Assembly: GCF_004216565.1 (NCBI RefSeq)
Contig: NZ_SGWV01000007.1
Coordinates: forward strand, 496,001-560,000
DNA length: 64,000 nucleotides
Origin: Sphaerotilus mobilis
GTDB lineage: Bacteria > Pseudomonadota > Gammaproteobacteria > Burkholderiales > Burkholderiaceae_C
Reading direction: 5' to 3'
Shown: positions 25,202 through 35,690 of the stretch, piece by piece
How positions within the stretch are numbered: position 1 is the stretch's first letter
Layout: the number at the start of each line of letters is the position of its first letter
Notes under the pieces: model-generated
What the model saw: the letters and a program-made list of their open reading frames with translations, nothing else
Databases searched by the model: none
What the model was told of the DNA's origin: nothing
Made by a program: the position numbers and the translations under genes

Positions 25202-26487
25202 TCACCGCGTCTGAAGCAGGATCAGCGTGATCGCCGCCGTCCACGAGAAGTCCGGGCCGCCAAGGCCTTCACCGGTGTCGGGCGCGAAGTACTCGAACAG
25301 TCCGCCCGCTTGGACCAGCGCGAGCGTGTCGTCGCGCAGACGCTGCGCCTGCGCGGCATGGCCGTGTTCGGCCAGGCCTTCGGCGACCAGCCAGTTGATG
25401 TGCGGCCATACCGCACCCCGCCAGTAGCGCCGCGGGTCATAGCCCGGATCGGTCGGGTGGGTCGAGGCCAGGGCATGGCGGGTCGCACCCAGGAACTCGT
25501 CGAGTTCAGCGAGCAGGTCGAGCTGCCGTTGTGGCCCGGACTCGCCGGTGAACACATGGGCGTACCAGGCCAGGAAGCCGGCGTGGGTGCGCGAAGGCAG
25601 GGGCTTGCCGCTGCGCGTGTCGAGGCTGACGTGGCGCCTGAGCGTGGGTGACCAGAGCGTCGCGATCGCAGCGGCGCCGCGCTGGTGCCAGTCGCGCAGC
25701 TGCGCGGCGTCGCTGTGCAGGCCCAGGGCCTCGCACAGGTGGGCCAGATCGAGGTTGGCCCGCAGCAAGATGGCGTTGAGCGCGAAATCGACGATGCGCA
25801 AGGGGCACTCGTCATAGATCCGGCGCGGGTCAAAGCGGCAGTCGCGAAAGAAGTCCAACAGGTAGACGAAGCGGTCGTATTCGGCCTTGTGCGGCCGCAT
25901 GCTGCCGTCGACGACGCCGGTGTCGCGGCGCTGGTAGCTGCGTGGGGTCGCCGGCACACGCGCCAGTGGCTCGTCCCAGGCGGGCGAGTTGTCGCTGCCG
26001 GTCTCCCAGGGGTGGTAGGTGACCACCAGACCGGTCTGCTCGGGGTCGCGGTCGCGGTACCACCAGCGGTGCCAGTCGACGATCTTGGGCACGATGGTGC
26101 GCAGGCGCTGGTCGACCTGCGGATCGCGGCTGTGATCGCGCATGCGCCGCACCATGGTCGCCAGCAGCGGCGGCTGCGAGATGCTGGTGGTCGGCGGCGT
26201 GAGGTGGTCGCAGCCCCATTCCTGCGGACCGGGAAAGTAGCTGTCGGCCGGCCGGTGGAAGACGATGCTGGGCAGCAGGCCGTTGGCCCACTGACCCGTC
26301 AGCAGCGTCTCGATCTCCTGCCAGGCGCGTGGCTCGTCGAAGGTCTGCCAGCCCACGGCGTTGACCGCCGCGTCCCAGTTCCACTGGAAGGGGTAGAGCC
26401 GGGGCGACGGCACGGCATAGCCGCCGCGGTCATTGGCTCGCAGCGTGGCTTGCGCGGCGCTGCGCAGCTGATCTTGTTGTTGCGGTG

Positions 26488-26491
<4 letters not shown>
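25202..26491 (-). CDS. GH63-like glycoside hydrolase (mannosyl/glucosylglycerate hydrolase type)
   Basis: A 429-residue cytoplasmic protein with an (alpha/alpha)6-barrel look. Markers of the GH63/mannosylglycerate-hydrolase group are YPFQWNWDAAVNAVGW near the N-terminus, YHPWETGSDNSPAWDEPL in the middle, and RYWRGAVWPHINWLVAEGL with FEYFAPDTGEGLGGPDFSWTAA near the C-terminus; the Glu of FEYF is a candidate catalytic base. It ends the ABC-importer operon and overlaps the ATPase stop by four bases (ATGA), so it probably cleaves the imported solute. Candidates are glucosyl- or mannosylglycerate or another alpha-glucoside. Confidence 0.75.
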
Positions 26492-27507
<1,016 letters not shown>

Positions 27508-27523
27508 GTCGTGTGTCTTCCGG

Positions 27524-28396
27524 TTATCGGTTGGCGATGCCCCACATGGCAAACAGGTACTTGCGCACGACGAAGATGAAGACGAGCGAGGGCACGACGA
27601 GGAAGAAGCCCCCGGCATAGCGGAAGTGCAGCGGGCTCTCTTCCAGGCTGGCGAACAGGAAGGCCGTCAACGTGCGGTTGTTCAGCGTCAGCACCGAAGC
27701 CGCGAAGACCTCGTTCCACGAGATCACGAACGAGAAGATCATGGCGGCCGCCAGACCCGGCAGCGCCAGCGGCATGACGATCATGAAGAAGGCCGTCAGG
27801 CGCGAGCAACCGAGCGTCCAACCGGCCTCTTCCAGCTCACGCGGGATGCCCATGAACAGGCTCGACGAGACGAGGATCGCAAACGGCAACGCCAGCGCCG
27901 TGTGCACCAGCGCCACGCCGAGCAAGGTGTCGTACAGGCCGATGGCGATGAAGCGGGTGACGAGCGGCAGGGCGAGGATCGCCAGCGGAAAGGCACGCGT
28001 CATGATGATCATCACGCGGTAGACGCCCTGACCCTTGAAGTCGAAGCGCGCCAGCGCATAGCCGGCCGGCGCGCCCAGCAGCAGCGCGAAACTCATCGTC
28101 ATCGCAGCGACGATCAAGCTGTTGAGCGTGGCCGTCCACACGCCCGACACGTTGAAGAAGAACGCCATCGTGTCGAGGCTGAAACGGGTCGGGATCAGTT
28201 GCTTGGGCCAGGCCGAGACAACGTCGCGCGGGCTCAGCGCCGACACCGCGATGATCAACACCGGGATCAGCCAGCACACGCTGATGACCACCGCCATGAC
28301 GCCCAGGAAGCGGGCGCTCGCCCGGCGCGCCGACGGGGTGGCTGCCGGGGTGGCTGTGGGGGATGGGGCCGGGGAACGGGCCACGTCGACACTCAT
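27524..28396 (-). CDS. Sugar ABC transporter permease (MalG type)
   Basis: A 290-residue protein with six TM segments after an Ala/Pro-rich N-terminus of about 28 residues. The EAA loop motif that docks the ATPase is present (EEAGWTLGCSRLTAFFMIVMP). The C-terminus ends with a short hydrophilic tail as in MalG-type permeases. Its start overlaps the previous permease by four bases (ATGA) and the ATPase gene follows after 16 bp. Confidence 0.9.
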   Translation of the reverse strand: MSVDVARSPAPSPTATPAATPSARRASARFLGVMAVVISVCWLIPVLIIAVSALSPRDVVSAWPKQLIPTRFSLDTMAFFFNVSGVWTATLNSLIVAAMTMSFALLLGAPAGYALARFDFKGQGVYRVMIIMTRAFPLAILALPLVTRFIAIGLYDTLLGVALVHTALALPFAILVSSSLFMGIPRELEEAGWTLGCSRLTAFFMIVMPLALPGLAAAMIFSFVISWNEVFAASVLTLNNRTLTAFLFASLEESPLHFRYAGGFFLVVPSLVFIFVVRKYLFAMWGIANR

Positions 28397-29244
28397 GCCA
28401 GCGTCTCCTTGCGCACCCGCAGCACGCGCAGGTAGATCAGCGTCGAGGCGATCGAGACCGCCAGGATCAGCAGGGCATAGGCCGACGCGACGTGTGTGTT
28501 CTGGTACTGGGCCTGCCAGTTGTAGGCCTCGCCGACCAGCACCGGCAGGTCACGCCCGGCCAACGCATAGACGACCGCAAAGACCTCGAAGGCCAGCACC
28601 GTGCGCAGGATCAAGGCCGACTGCAGCGAGGGCTTGAGCAGCGGCAGCGTGATCTGGAAGAAGCGCTTCCAAGGCCCGGCGCCGAAGACCTCGGCGGCCT
28701 CGTCGTACTCCTTCGGGATCAGCTGCACACCGGCCACGAGGATCACCAACACGATCGCCGTGGCGCGCCAGATCTCGGCCACGATCACGCAGGCGAACAG
28801 CGCCACCGGCGCCTGGATCGACAGCCACGTGGTCGGACCGTCCAACAGTCCGACGGCCTGCAGCAGCGAGTTGAGGTAGCCCCGATCGGTCAGGATGGCC
28901 AGCCAGACGATGCCCGCAGCCAGGTCGGAGATGCCCAGCGGGATCGTCCAGATGTAGAGGTGGGTCATGCGACCGCGCTCGACCTTCTGCAACATCACCG
29001 CCATCGCCAGCGCGATCCCCACCTGCAAGGGCACGACGATCGCAACCAGGATCAGCGTGTTGCGCATCGCGACGCCGAAGTTCAGGTCGCCCGCCATCTT
29101 GCGCAGGTACTCGGTGGTCGCCACGCCTTCCGGCGTGATGAAGGCCATCAGCACCGTCTCGACCAGCGGCCACAGGAACAGCAAGGCCAGGAACGCGGCC
29201 GACGGCGCGATCAGCAGGTAGGGCAGGCGCGGGTTGCTGTTCAT
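28393..29244 (-). CDS. Sugar ABC transporter permease (MalF type)
   Basis: A 283-residue protein with six TM segments. The EAA motif reads DEAAEVFGAGPWKRFFQITLP. It pairs with the MalG-type permease encoded downstream, whose start it overlaps. It follows the binding-protein gene by 32 bp. Confidence 0.9.
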   Translation of the reverse strand: MNSNPRLPYLLIAPSAAFLALLFLWPLVETVLMAFITPEGVATTEYLRKMAGDLNFGVAMRNTLILVAIVVPLQVGIALAMAVMLQKVERGRMTHLYIWTIPLGISDLAAGIVWLAILTDRGYLNSLLQAVGLLDGPTTWLSIQAPVALFACVIVAEIWRATAIVLVILVAGVQLIPKEYDEAAEVFGAGPWKRFFQITLPLLKPSLQSALILRTVLAFEVFAVVYALAGRDLPVLVGEAYNWQAQYQNTHVASAYALLILAVSIASTLIYLRVLRVRKETLA

Positions 29245-29276
29245 GTGACGGCACCGTCAGGGGTGGTCAGGCTGGA

Positions 29277-30554
29277 TCAGGGCGTGACCGGGCAGGGGTT
29301 GCTGCCCGAGCTGGCATCCGGCGCCCAGCACGGCGCATTGGCGTCCTTCATCAGCTGCCCCAGCACCTTGCCCTGATCGGCCAGCACGGTCTTGATGTCC
29401 TCGTTGCGCAGCACGATGCGCTGGAAGGTGTCGATGAAGACCTTGTTGAACTCGCCGTTCTTCGCCCCCAGGCCCGCCGGCAGCATCGAGGCCCTGGCGT
29501 CCTTGGCCGCGAACACCTTGTTCATGCCATCGGCGGCCAACTGGACGCCCGGCGACAGCGTGCCCAGGTCAGCCTTGACGACCGGGAAGAAGCCGACCTC
29601 GCGCAGGATCGTGGCCTGCGTGGCGGGCTTGGTCAGGTGATCGATCACGCGCTCGGCGGCGGCGCGATCCGGTGCGTTCTTCGGCACCGCGATGCCGACC
29701 ATCACCGGCATGTAGCCGCGACCCTTGGCGGCCGAGGGCGCCGGGAAGGTCACGAAGTCGTTGGGCTTATCGGTCAGCGCGGGCAGAAGCCGCGCGGTGT
29801 GGTCAAAGGCGACCCAGACCTCGCCGGCGGTCAGCGGCTCCTCCATGAAGCCGTAGGCGCTCGAACGCGGGTTGACGTATTGCCACAGGTCCTTGAACTC
29901 GGCCCACATCGCGGCCGCATCGGCGTTGGCATAGGTGCGCACCACGCCACCGGTGTAGCTCGGGTAGAGCGAGCCCTGGAAATAGCGGTGCATCAGCCCC
30001 TTGGGCCCTGCTGGAAAGCCCAGCTTGGCCTCGCCGGTGGCGTCCTTCATCGCCTTGGCCCAGGCCTTCAGCTGCGCGTAGGTCAGCGCGTTGAGGTCGG
30101 CGCCGGCGGGCAGGTGTTTCAGCGCCTGCTTGTTGGCCACCATCTGGAAGGTGTTGGTCATCACCGGGATGAAGCGCTGCTTGTCACCGCCCAGCTTGCC
30201 CAGCGCCAGCGACGCGGCCGAGAACTGGCGCGACGTGCCGAGCCGTCCGACGATGTCGTCGAGATCCTGCAAGCCGCCCAGCGTGTTGACGGGCCCAAGC
30301 TCGCCGTCCAGCGCCATCGTGGCGTGCACCTTGCCCTGCGCGGCACCCAGCTCGGCCTTCATGCGCGTGAGGTAGGTGTTGCCGTCCTCGGGCACGAAGT
30401 TCACCGCATCGGGCGCGCCCTTGAGGATGGTGTTGCGCATCTTCTCGGCCTCTTCGATCGGCCGCAGCTGCGTCGAGACGATGGTGGTCTGAGCGGTGGC
30501 CAGCGCACTGCCCGAGAGCAGCGCGGCCAGGGCAACGAGGCGGAAGGTCGTCAT
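29277..30554 (-). CDS. Extracellular solute-binding protein of a carbohydrate ABC importer
   Basis: A 425-residue protein with a signal peptide (MTTFRLVALAALLSGSALATAQT, cleavage after about residue 21) and an SBP family 1 fold. It has no lipobox. Two Cys close to the C-terminus (PCWAPDASSGSNPCPV) could form a disulfide. The ribosome-binding site AAGGAAT is well placed. It is the first gene of the importer operon and so the direct target of the operator at 30630. Ligand unknown; the GH63-like hydrolase in the operon suggests a glycoside. Confidence 0.9.
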   Translation of the reverse strand: MTTFRLVALAALLSGSALATAQTTIVSTQLRPIEEAEKMRNTILKGAPDAVNFVPEDGNTYLTRMKAELGAAQGKVHATMALDGELGPVNTLGGLQDLDDIVGRLGTSRQFSAASLALGKLGGDKQRFIPVMTNTFQMVANKQALKHLPAGADLNALTYAQLKAWAKAMKDATGEAKLGFPAGPKGLMHRYFQGSLYPSYTGGVVRTYANADAAAMWAEFKDLWQYVNPRSSAYGFMEEPLTAGEVWVAFDHTARLLPALTDKPNDFVTFPAPSAAKGRGYMPVMVGIAVPKNAPDRAAAERVIDHLTKPATQATILREVGFFPVVKADLGTLSPGVQLAADGMNKVFAAKDARASMLPAGLGAKNGEFNKVFIDTFQRIVLRNEDIKTVLADQGKVLGQLMKDANAPCWAPDASSGSNPCPVTP

Positions 30555-30629
30555 GGTCGGATTCCTTGGTTGGGTGACATCGAGGTCGCGAGCCCAGGCG
30601 ATGCACGTGCAATCCCTGCGGGTGACGTG

Positions 30630-30651
30630 TCACCAAAAACGTTTTTGGTGA
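30630..30651. promoter_or_regulatory. 22-bp perfect palindrome, LacI-type operator (importer side)
   Basis: The half-site TCACCAAAAAC is followed directly by its exact reverse complement, with a central CG as in LacI-family operators. It lies 76 bp upstream of the binding-protein start on the minus strand and 171 bp upstream of the divergent lacI-type gene. Confidence 0.75.
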
Positions 30652-30760
30652 ACGTATTGAAGCGCCACGGGCCGCACCGCCACATCAGAGTTAACCCGAT
30701 CAGGTGCCGACCGGCGCGTCGTTCCAGACGGGCAGACGCCCAGGTCCCTCGGCCTAGAAT

Positions 30761-30776
30761 CCAGAAGCGCTTCTGG
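30761..30776. promoter_or_regulatory. 16-bp perfect palindrome, LacI-type operator (regulator side)
   Basis: CCAGAAGCGCTTCTGG is a perfect palindrome with the AAGCGCTT core typical of LacI-family sites. It is 45 bp upstream of the lacI-type start, suited to autoregulation. Its sequence differs from the operator at 30630. Confidence 0.6.
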
Positions 30777-30821
30777 CGGCCCGCCCGGTCACCGCCCCTC
30801 TTGTCCTCGGAGACTTGCCCC

Positions 30822-31850
30822 ATGTCGATCGCCAGCCTGGCCAAGGCGCTCAACCTGTCGATCTCCACCGTCTCGCGGGCGCTGAACAACTACGACGACG
30901 TCGCGCCCGAGACGCGCCGGCGGGTCCTGGCCAAGGCCAAGGCCCTGAACTACCGCCCCAACGCGGCGGCCCGCCAGCTGGTCTCGGGATCGACCCGCGC
31001 CGTCGCGGTCACCTTGCCGGCGGTGGAGACGGGCGAAGAGTTCATCGACTGGATGTACTCCGGGCTGCTCGCCGGCGTTTCAGCCGCGCTGGACGGCTCG
31101 GGCTACTACCTGCTGGCCACCAGCGCGGGCGGACGCGGCATCGACCGGGAAATGGCGCTGTACCGCAACCTGATCGAAGCCAACTCGGCCGACGCCCTGC
31201 TGATCGTGCGCACGCTGGTCGACGATCCGCGCGTCAAGCTCGCGCAGGAGGCCGGCATCCCCTTCGTCACCTACGGTCGCACGCAGACCGACCTGCCCTA
31301 CTCCTGGATCGACACCGACAACGAAGGCGCCTTCGCCCTGGCCGCCCATCGCCAGCTCGGCTTCGGCCACCGACGCATCGCGCTGCTGAACGGCCCATCG
31401 GCCTACTACTTCGCCCAGCTACGGCGTCGCGGCTACGACAAGGCGCTGACGGCCGCCGGCGTGGCGCTCGATCCAGCGCTGGTGGTGGAAGGCAACCTGT
31501 CGATCCAGAGCGGCTATAGCCTGACGATGGAACTGCTCAACCAGAAGTCGCCGCCGACCGCCTTTCTGTGCGCCGTCGACAACATGGCCTTCGGCGCCAT
31601 TGCCGCCTGTCGGCAGCGGGGTCTGGTCGTCGGGCGTGACGTGTCGATCATGGGCTACAGCAACTCACCAATGGCGTCCTTCTGCGACCCGACGCTGACC
31701 ACGATCGAGCACAAGGTCTTCGAGAACGGCCGCCATGTCGGCGAAGGGCTGTTGCGCCTCCTGGGAGGGGAAGCGCCGGGCCAACTCGGCTACCTGGAGC
31801 CGGTGCACCTCGTGCCACGCGCATCGGACGGCCCGCTGGTGACGTCGTAG
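30822..31850 (+). CDS. LacI-family transcriptional regulator
   Basis: A 342-residue protein. The N-terminal HTH is MSIASLAKALNLSISTVSRA followed by the hinge region YRPNAAARQLVSG; the rest is a periplasmic-binding-protein-like effector domain. The start at 30822 has GGAG nine bases upstream; more upstream frame is antisense to the binding-protein gene. It is divergent from the importer operon and almost certainly represses it, with the transported sugar or its product as inducer. Confidence 0.92.
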   Translation: MSIASLAKALNLSISTVSRALNNYDDVAPETRRRVLAKAKALNYRPNAAARQLVSGSTRAVAVTLPAVETGEEFIDWMYSGLLAGVSAALDGSGYYLLATSAGGRGIDREMALYRNLIEANSADALLIVRTLVDDPRVKLAQEAGIPFVTYGRTQTDLPYSWIDTDNEGAFALAAHRQLGFGHRRIALLNGPSAYYFAQLRRRGYDKALTAAGVALDPALVVEGNLSIQSGYSLTMELLNQKSPPTAFLCAVDNMAFGAIAACRQRGLVVGRDVSIMGYSNSPMASFCDPTLTTIEHKVFENGRHVGEGLLRLLGGEAPGQLGYLEPVHLVPRASDGPLVTS

Positions 31851-31965
31851 TTCTGCACACCCGCCGGTTGACGCCACATCGGGTCGCGGCAGGGGATGCG
31901 GACAACGACGTGGTTGCGCCAAGCCGCGCTGTCTGGCGGACCGGACTCCTGCCCGCTGCGTGCAG

Positions 31966-32001
31966 GATATGGGCACCGAAGCAGGCACCAGAGCCCATAT
32001 C
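31966..32001. repeat. Perfect 9-bp inverted repeat with 18-base loop
   Basis: GATATGGGC and GCCCATATC flank an 18-base loop that itself contains GGCACC twice (counting the stem end). No T run follows on either strand. It lies between the regulator gene and the tRNA terminator; function unknown. Confidence 0.5.
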
Positions 32002-32010
32002 GACGCCACA

Positions 32011-32047
32011 AATCAAAACGGGCTAGCTCCTTGTGAGAGCTAACCCG
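32011..32047 (-). terminator. Intrinsic terminator of tRNA-Pro
   Basis: On the minus strand an 11-bp stem (CGGGTTAGCTC with GAGCTAGCCCG, one G-U pair) and a 7-base loop are followed by TTTTGATTT. It begins 12 bases after the encoded CCA end of the tRNA. Confidence 0.9.
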
Positions 32048-32058
32048 TTGATTTTCTT

Positions 32059-32135
32059 TGGTCGGGGTGGCGGGATTCGAACTCGCGACCCCTTGCACCC
32101 CATGCAAGTGCGCTACCAGGCTGCGCTACACCCCG
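32059..32135 (-). tRNA. tRNA-Pro (anticodon GGG)
   Basis: A 77-base cloverleaf with encoded CCA. The acceptor stem begins CGGGGTG and ends CACCCCG-A-CCA; the D-arm AGCGCAGCCTGGTAGCGC, the anticodon stem CTTGC/GCAAG with loop ATGGGGT (anticodon GGG), and the T-loop GTTCGAATC are all standard. It reads CCC and CCU codons. Confidence 0.97.
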
Positions 32136-32211
32136 ACTGAGTCAAATAGTATATGCCAGAAATGTCTGGGCTGTCCAGACGCTGCGAGAGTCATCTGCGC
32201 CGCGACGGCGC

Positions 32212-32733
32212 TCAGCTGTCCAGATCGAGCAGGCTGCGGATCGACAGCAGTTCCTCGCGCACCGACAGACGCGGAGCGTCGGGCAGGACGACGGTCGTGG
32301 CGGCTTCGGCGGGTGGCATCGCCAGCGCGGCGCTGGCGTATTGCGGGGCGCGGGCGTTGGTCAAACCCGGGATCGGCACGCCGCTGACGGGCGCATTCAG
32401 ATCGAGATCGTCGTGGGAAGGGTCGTCGGCCGGACCGGAAGCGCCCATCGGCAGAGACGCGCCAGGTGCAGCGACAGCCCCCAGTTCAATCAAGCGATTG
32501 CGGGCACCGCTGATCGTGAAGCCTTGCTCGTAGAGCAGGTCGCGGATCCGGCGGATCAACAGCACCTCGTGGTGCTGGTAATAGCGACGATTGCCGCGTC
32601 GCTTCATCGGCCGGAGTTGCGTGAACTCCTGCTCCCAGTAGCGCAGCACATACGGCTTGACACCACAAAGCTCGCTCACCTCACCGATGGTGAAGTAGCG
32701 TTTTGGCGGGATGTCCGGGAGCGAATTTTCCAT
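32212..32733 (-). CDS. MerR-family transcriptional regulator
   Basis: A 173-residue protein from ATG 32733; a TTG three codons upstream is also in frame. The winged HTH is at residues about 12-80 (KRYFTIGEVSELCGVKPYVLRYWEQEF, then RRYYQHHEVLLIRRIRDLL). The C-terminal half is Ala/Pro/Asp-rich, without the cysteines of metal-sensing MerR proteins. A regulator of this type directly after ihfA and before tRNA-Pro is a conserved arrangement in Burkholderiales; its target is not known to me. It begins 35 bp after ihfA. Confidence 0.88.
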   Translation of the reverse strand: MENSLPDIPPKRYFTIGEVSELCGVKPYVLRYWEQEFTQLRPMKRRGNRRYYQHHEVLLIRRIRDLLYEQGFTISGARNRLIELGAVAAPGASLPMGASGPADDPSHDDLDLNAPVSGVPIPGLTNARAPQYASAALAMPPAEAATTVVLPDAPRLSVREELLSIRSLLDLDS

Positions 32734-32767
32734 TGAAATCAATGGGATTCAGGAGTCTCTCGACACT

Positions 32768-33133
32768 TTACTCGAACTCGCCAGGGGGCGGAGCCTCGCC
32801 TTGCACGATGGCCTTGAGTTTGTGGCTGGCGTGAAACGTGACCACCTTGCGGGCTCGGATCGGGATGGCCTCGCCGGTGCGCGGGTTGCGACCCGGCCGC
32901 GGCGCCTTGCGGCGGACCTGGAAGTTGCCGAAGCCAGAGAGCTTGACGTCCTCGCCGCTGACCAGCGCATCGTGGATGAACTGGAAATAGGCCTCGACCA
33001 TGTCCTTGGACTCGCGCTTGTTCAGCCCGAGCCGCTCGAAGAGCAGGTCGGCCAGCTCAGCCTTGGTCAGGGTCGGGGTCTCGAGCGAGATCACGCGGTC
33101 CAGGGGCAGCGCCGGTTCAGGGGTGTCGGCCAT
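32768..33133 (-). CDS. ihfA: Integration host factor subunit alpha
   Basis: A 121-residue HU/IHF-family protein. The body ([29 protein letters not shown]) and the DNA-contacting arm ([27 protein letters not shown]) are clear. It is longer than E. coli IhfA by an N-terminal extension of about 20 residues and a C-terminal Pro/Glu tail. It bends DNA as a heterodimer with IhfB. It is encoded after pheT, as in most proteobacteria. Confidence 0.95.
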   Translation of the reverse strand: MADTPEPALPLDRVISLETPTLTKAELADLLFERLGLNKRESKDMVEAYFQFIHDALVSGEDVKLSGFGNFQVRRKAPRPGRNPRTGEAIPIRARKVVTFHASHKLKAIVQGEAPPPGEFE

Positions 33134-33165
33134 CTTGGTGTGCGCTCAGGTTGGCTATCGAGGGA

Positions 33166-35619
33166 TCAGGCGCCGCGCAGGCGAGCGCCGAGACGCTGGC
33201 CAACGGCCTCAACGACGGCCTGGACAGCCGCGTCGCTGCGCGCGTCCGTCAGCGGCGCCGATTCATCCAGCAGGTCGATGCGGAAGGCCAGGCTGCGCTC
33301 GCCGGCGGCAAAACCTGCCACGCCAGCCGCCGGGCGGTAGACGTCAAACAGCTTCGCAGCGCGCACCAGGCCATCGGTCGGCGCGGCCAGGATGGCATCG
33401 ATCAGCGCGTCATGGGTGACGCTTTCGCCGGCGATCAGGGCCAGGTCGCGCGTGACAGCCTGCTGGCGGGCCACCGGCTGGTAGACGGGGACCGGACGGC
33501 GCAACAACACACCGGCGTCCAGCTCGAACAGCACCGGCGCACTCGGCAGCTCATAGGCCTGACGCCAACGCGGGTGCAACTCGCCGACGTGGCCGATCAC
33601 GACGCCGTCAAGCACGACACGGGCGCAACGACCTGGATGCATCGCCGGATGTTCAGCTGCCTCGAAGCGCGGCTGCAGCGGCGCCAGCAGCGCCTCGACG
33701 TCACCCTTGACGTCGTAGAAGTCCACAGCACGCTCTTTGACGCCCCACTGCAGCTCGTCGATCGGACCCCAGGCCAGACCGGCCACGCGCAGCGGCTGGT
33801 CGACACCGGCGACGTCCTGTTCACTGCCCTGCACCGCCGGATCGCGACGGAAGACACGGCCGAACTCGAAGACGCGCACGCGCGACGCCCGACGCGACAG
33901 GTTGTGGCGCAACACCTGAACGAGGCTGCCCAGCAGGCTGGAACGCATCACCGACAGCGGCGCGGCGATCGGGTTGAGCAGGCGGATCGGGTCGGCGTTG
34001 CCGGCCAGCTCCTGTTCCCAGCGGGCCTCGACGAAGCTGAAGTTGATCGTCTCCTGGTAGCCCTGCGCGGCCACCGCGCGGCGGACAGCGTGCGGGCTGC
34101 GGCGGTCTTCGGTGCGCACGCGGGCGGTCACCGGCGCGAGGGGCGGCGACAGCGGGAGCTGGTCGAAGCCGATCACGCGGATGACCTCCTCGATCAGGTC
34201 TTCCTCGATCTGCAGGTCGAAGCGCCAGCTCGGCGGCGTGACGCTGAGCACCCCAGGCGCCGTTTCCGCGCAGCTCAAGCCGAGCCGTTCAAACACCTGC
34301 ACGCATTGCGCCTGCGACACCGGCATGCCAATGACCTTGGCCGCGCGCGCCACGCGCAGCGCCACCGGGCGGCGCTCCGGCAGTCGGGTGGTCTGGTCGT
34401 CGATGGGGCCGATGCGGGTGTCGGCGGTGCCGCAGATCTGAACGATCAGCGCGGTGATGCGTTCGATGTGTTCGACCGTTAGGGCCGGGTCGACGCCACG
34501 CTCGAAGCGATGGCCAGCGTCGGTCGAGAAGTTGTAGCGGCGCGAGCGACCGGCCACCGCCTCGGGCCACCAGAAGGCGGCTTCGACGTAGACGTTGCGC
34601 GTGGTGTCGCCCACGGCCGTGGCGTCGCCACCCATGATGCCGGCCAGAGATTCGACGGTCTGAACGTCCGCACATTCATCGGCGATGACACCGACCTGAC
34701 CGTCCAGCGTGACGGTGTTGCCGTTGAGCAGCTTGAGCGTCTCGCCCTCGCGGCCCCAGCGCACCACCAGGTCGCCCTCGATCTTGTCGCGGTCGAAGAT
34801 GTGGCTGGGACGGCCAAACTCGAACATGACGTAGTTCGAGATGTCGACCAGCGCGCTGACCGAACGTTGGCCGCAGCGCGCCAGGCGCTCGACCATCCAC
34901 GACGGCGTCTTCGCCTGCGGGTTGATGCCGCGGATAACGCGGCCGGAGAAGCGACCGCACAGGTCGTCGGCCTCGATGCGCACGGGCAGGCGGTCGTCCG
35001 CAGTGACGGGCACCGGCGCAAAGGTCGGCTGGGCCAGCGCCGAGCCGGTCAGCGCGGCCACCTCGCGGGCGATGCCGTAGACGCTCAGGCCGTGGCCCAG
35101 GTTGGGCGTGAGCTTGAGCGTGAACAGCGTGTCGTCCAGGTTCAGGATCTGGCGGATGTCCGCACCCACCGGCGTGTCGGTCGGCAGTTCCAGCAGGCCG
35201 CCGTGGTCGTCGGACAACTTGAGTTCCCGCGCCGAGCACAACATGCCCTGGCTCTCGACGCCACGCAGCTTGCCGAGCTTGATCACGAAGGGCTTGCCGT
35301 CGTCACCCGGCGGCAGTTCAGCGCCGACCAGCGCCAGCGGCACACGGATGCCCACGCGGGCGTTCGGTGCACCGCAGACGATCTGCAGCGGGCCGTCCTG
35401 GCTGTGCGGACCGGCATCGACGGTGCACACGCGCAGGCGGTCGGCATTGGGATGCTGATCGGCGGTGACGATCTCGGCCACGACGATGCGGCTAAAGGGC
35501 GGCACGGCGCGGTGCTGCTCCTCGACCTCCATGCCGGACATGGTCAGCAGGCGGGCCAGGCCGTCGCTGTCGAGGGCGGGGTTGCAGAACTCGCGCAACC
35601 AGGATTCTGGGAATTGCAT
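33166..35619 (-). CDS. pheT: Phenylalanine-tRNA ligase beta subunit
   Basis: An 817-residue protein. Domains in order: an N-terminal part with a tRNA-binding OB fold (about 39-155, PNADRLRVCTVDAG), B3/B4 editing domain (about 215-395, GIMGGDATAV), B5 (about 410-480), the synthetase-like core and the C-terminal FDX-ACB anticodon-binding domain (PVYQPVARQQAVTRDLALI). The length is normal for the family. It forms an alpha2-beta2 enzyme with PheS, encoded 71 bp upstream. Confidence 0.96.
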   Translation of the reverse strand: MQFPESWLREFCNPALDSDGLARLLTMSGMEVEEQHRAVPPFSRIVVAEIVTADQHPNADRLRVCTVDAGPHSQDGPLQIVCGAPNARVGIRVPLALVGAELPPGDDGKPFVIKLGKLRGVESQGMLCSARELKLSDDHGGLLELPTDTPVGADIRQILNLDDTLFTLKLTPNLGHGLSVYGIAREVAALTGSALAQPTFAPVPVTADDRLPVRIEADDLCGRFSGRVIRGINPQAKTPSWMVERLARCGQRSVSALVDISNYVMFEFGRPSHIFDRDKIEGDLVVRWGREGETLKLLNGNTVTLDGQVGVIADECADVQTVESLAGIMGGDATAVGDTTRNVYVEAAFWWPEAVAGRSRRYNFSTDAGHRFERGVDPALTVEHIERITALIVQICGTADTRIGPIDDQTTRLPERRPVALRVARAAKVIGMPVSQAQCVQVFERLGLSCAETAPGVLSVTPPSWRFDLQIEEDLIEEVIRVIGFDQLPLSPPLAPVTARVRTEDRRSPHAVRRAVAAQGYQETINFSFVEARWEQELAGNADPIRLLNPIAAPLSVMRSSLLGSLVQVLRHNLSRRASRVRVFEFGRVFRRDPAVQGSEQDVAGVDQPLRVAGLAWGPIDELQWGVKERAVDFYDVKGDVEALLAPLQPRFEAAEHPAMHPGRCARVVLDGVVIGHVGELHPRWRQAYELPSAPVLFELDAGVLLRRPVPVYQPVARQQAVTRDLALIAGESVTHDALIDAILAAPTDGLVRAAKLFDVYRPAAGVAGFAAGERSLAFRIDLLDESAPLTDARSDAAVQAVVEAVGQRLGARLRGA

Positions 35620-35690
35620 GGCTTCAGGAGACGACGGTGATCGGGTGGACGACGGCTTGAGGCGCGGACGGGGTCGCGGGCATCAGGGGG

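Noticed and set aside
32059-32135. tRNA-Pro as a possible integration site of a mobile element
   Set aside because: No integrase, no duplicated tRNA 3' end and no foreign gene content nearby; the tRNA has a normal terminator.
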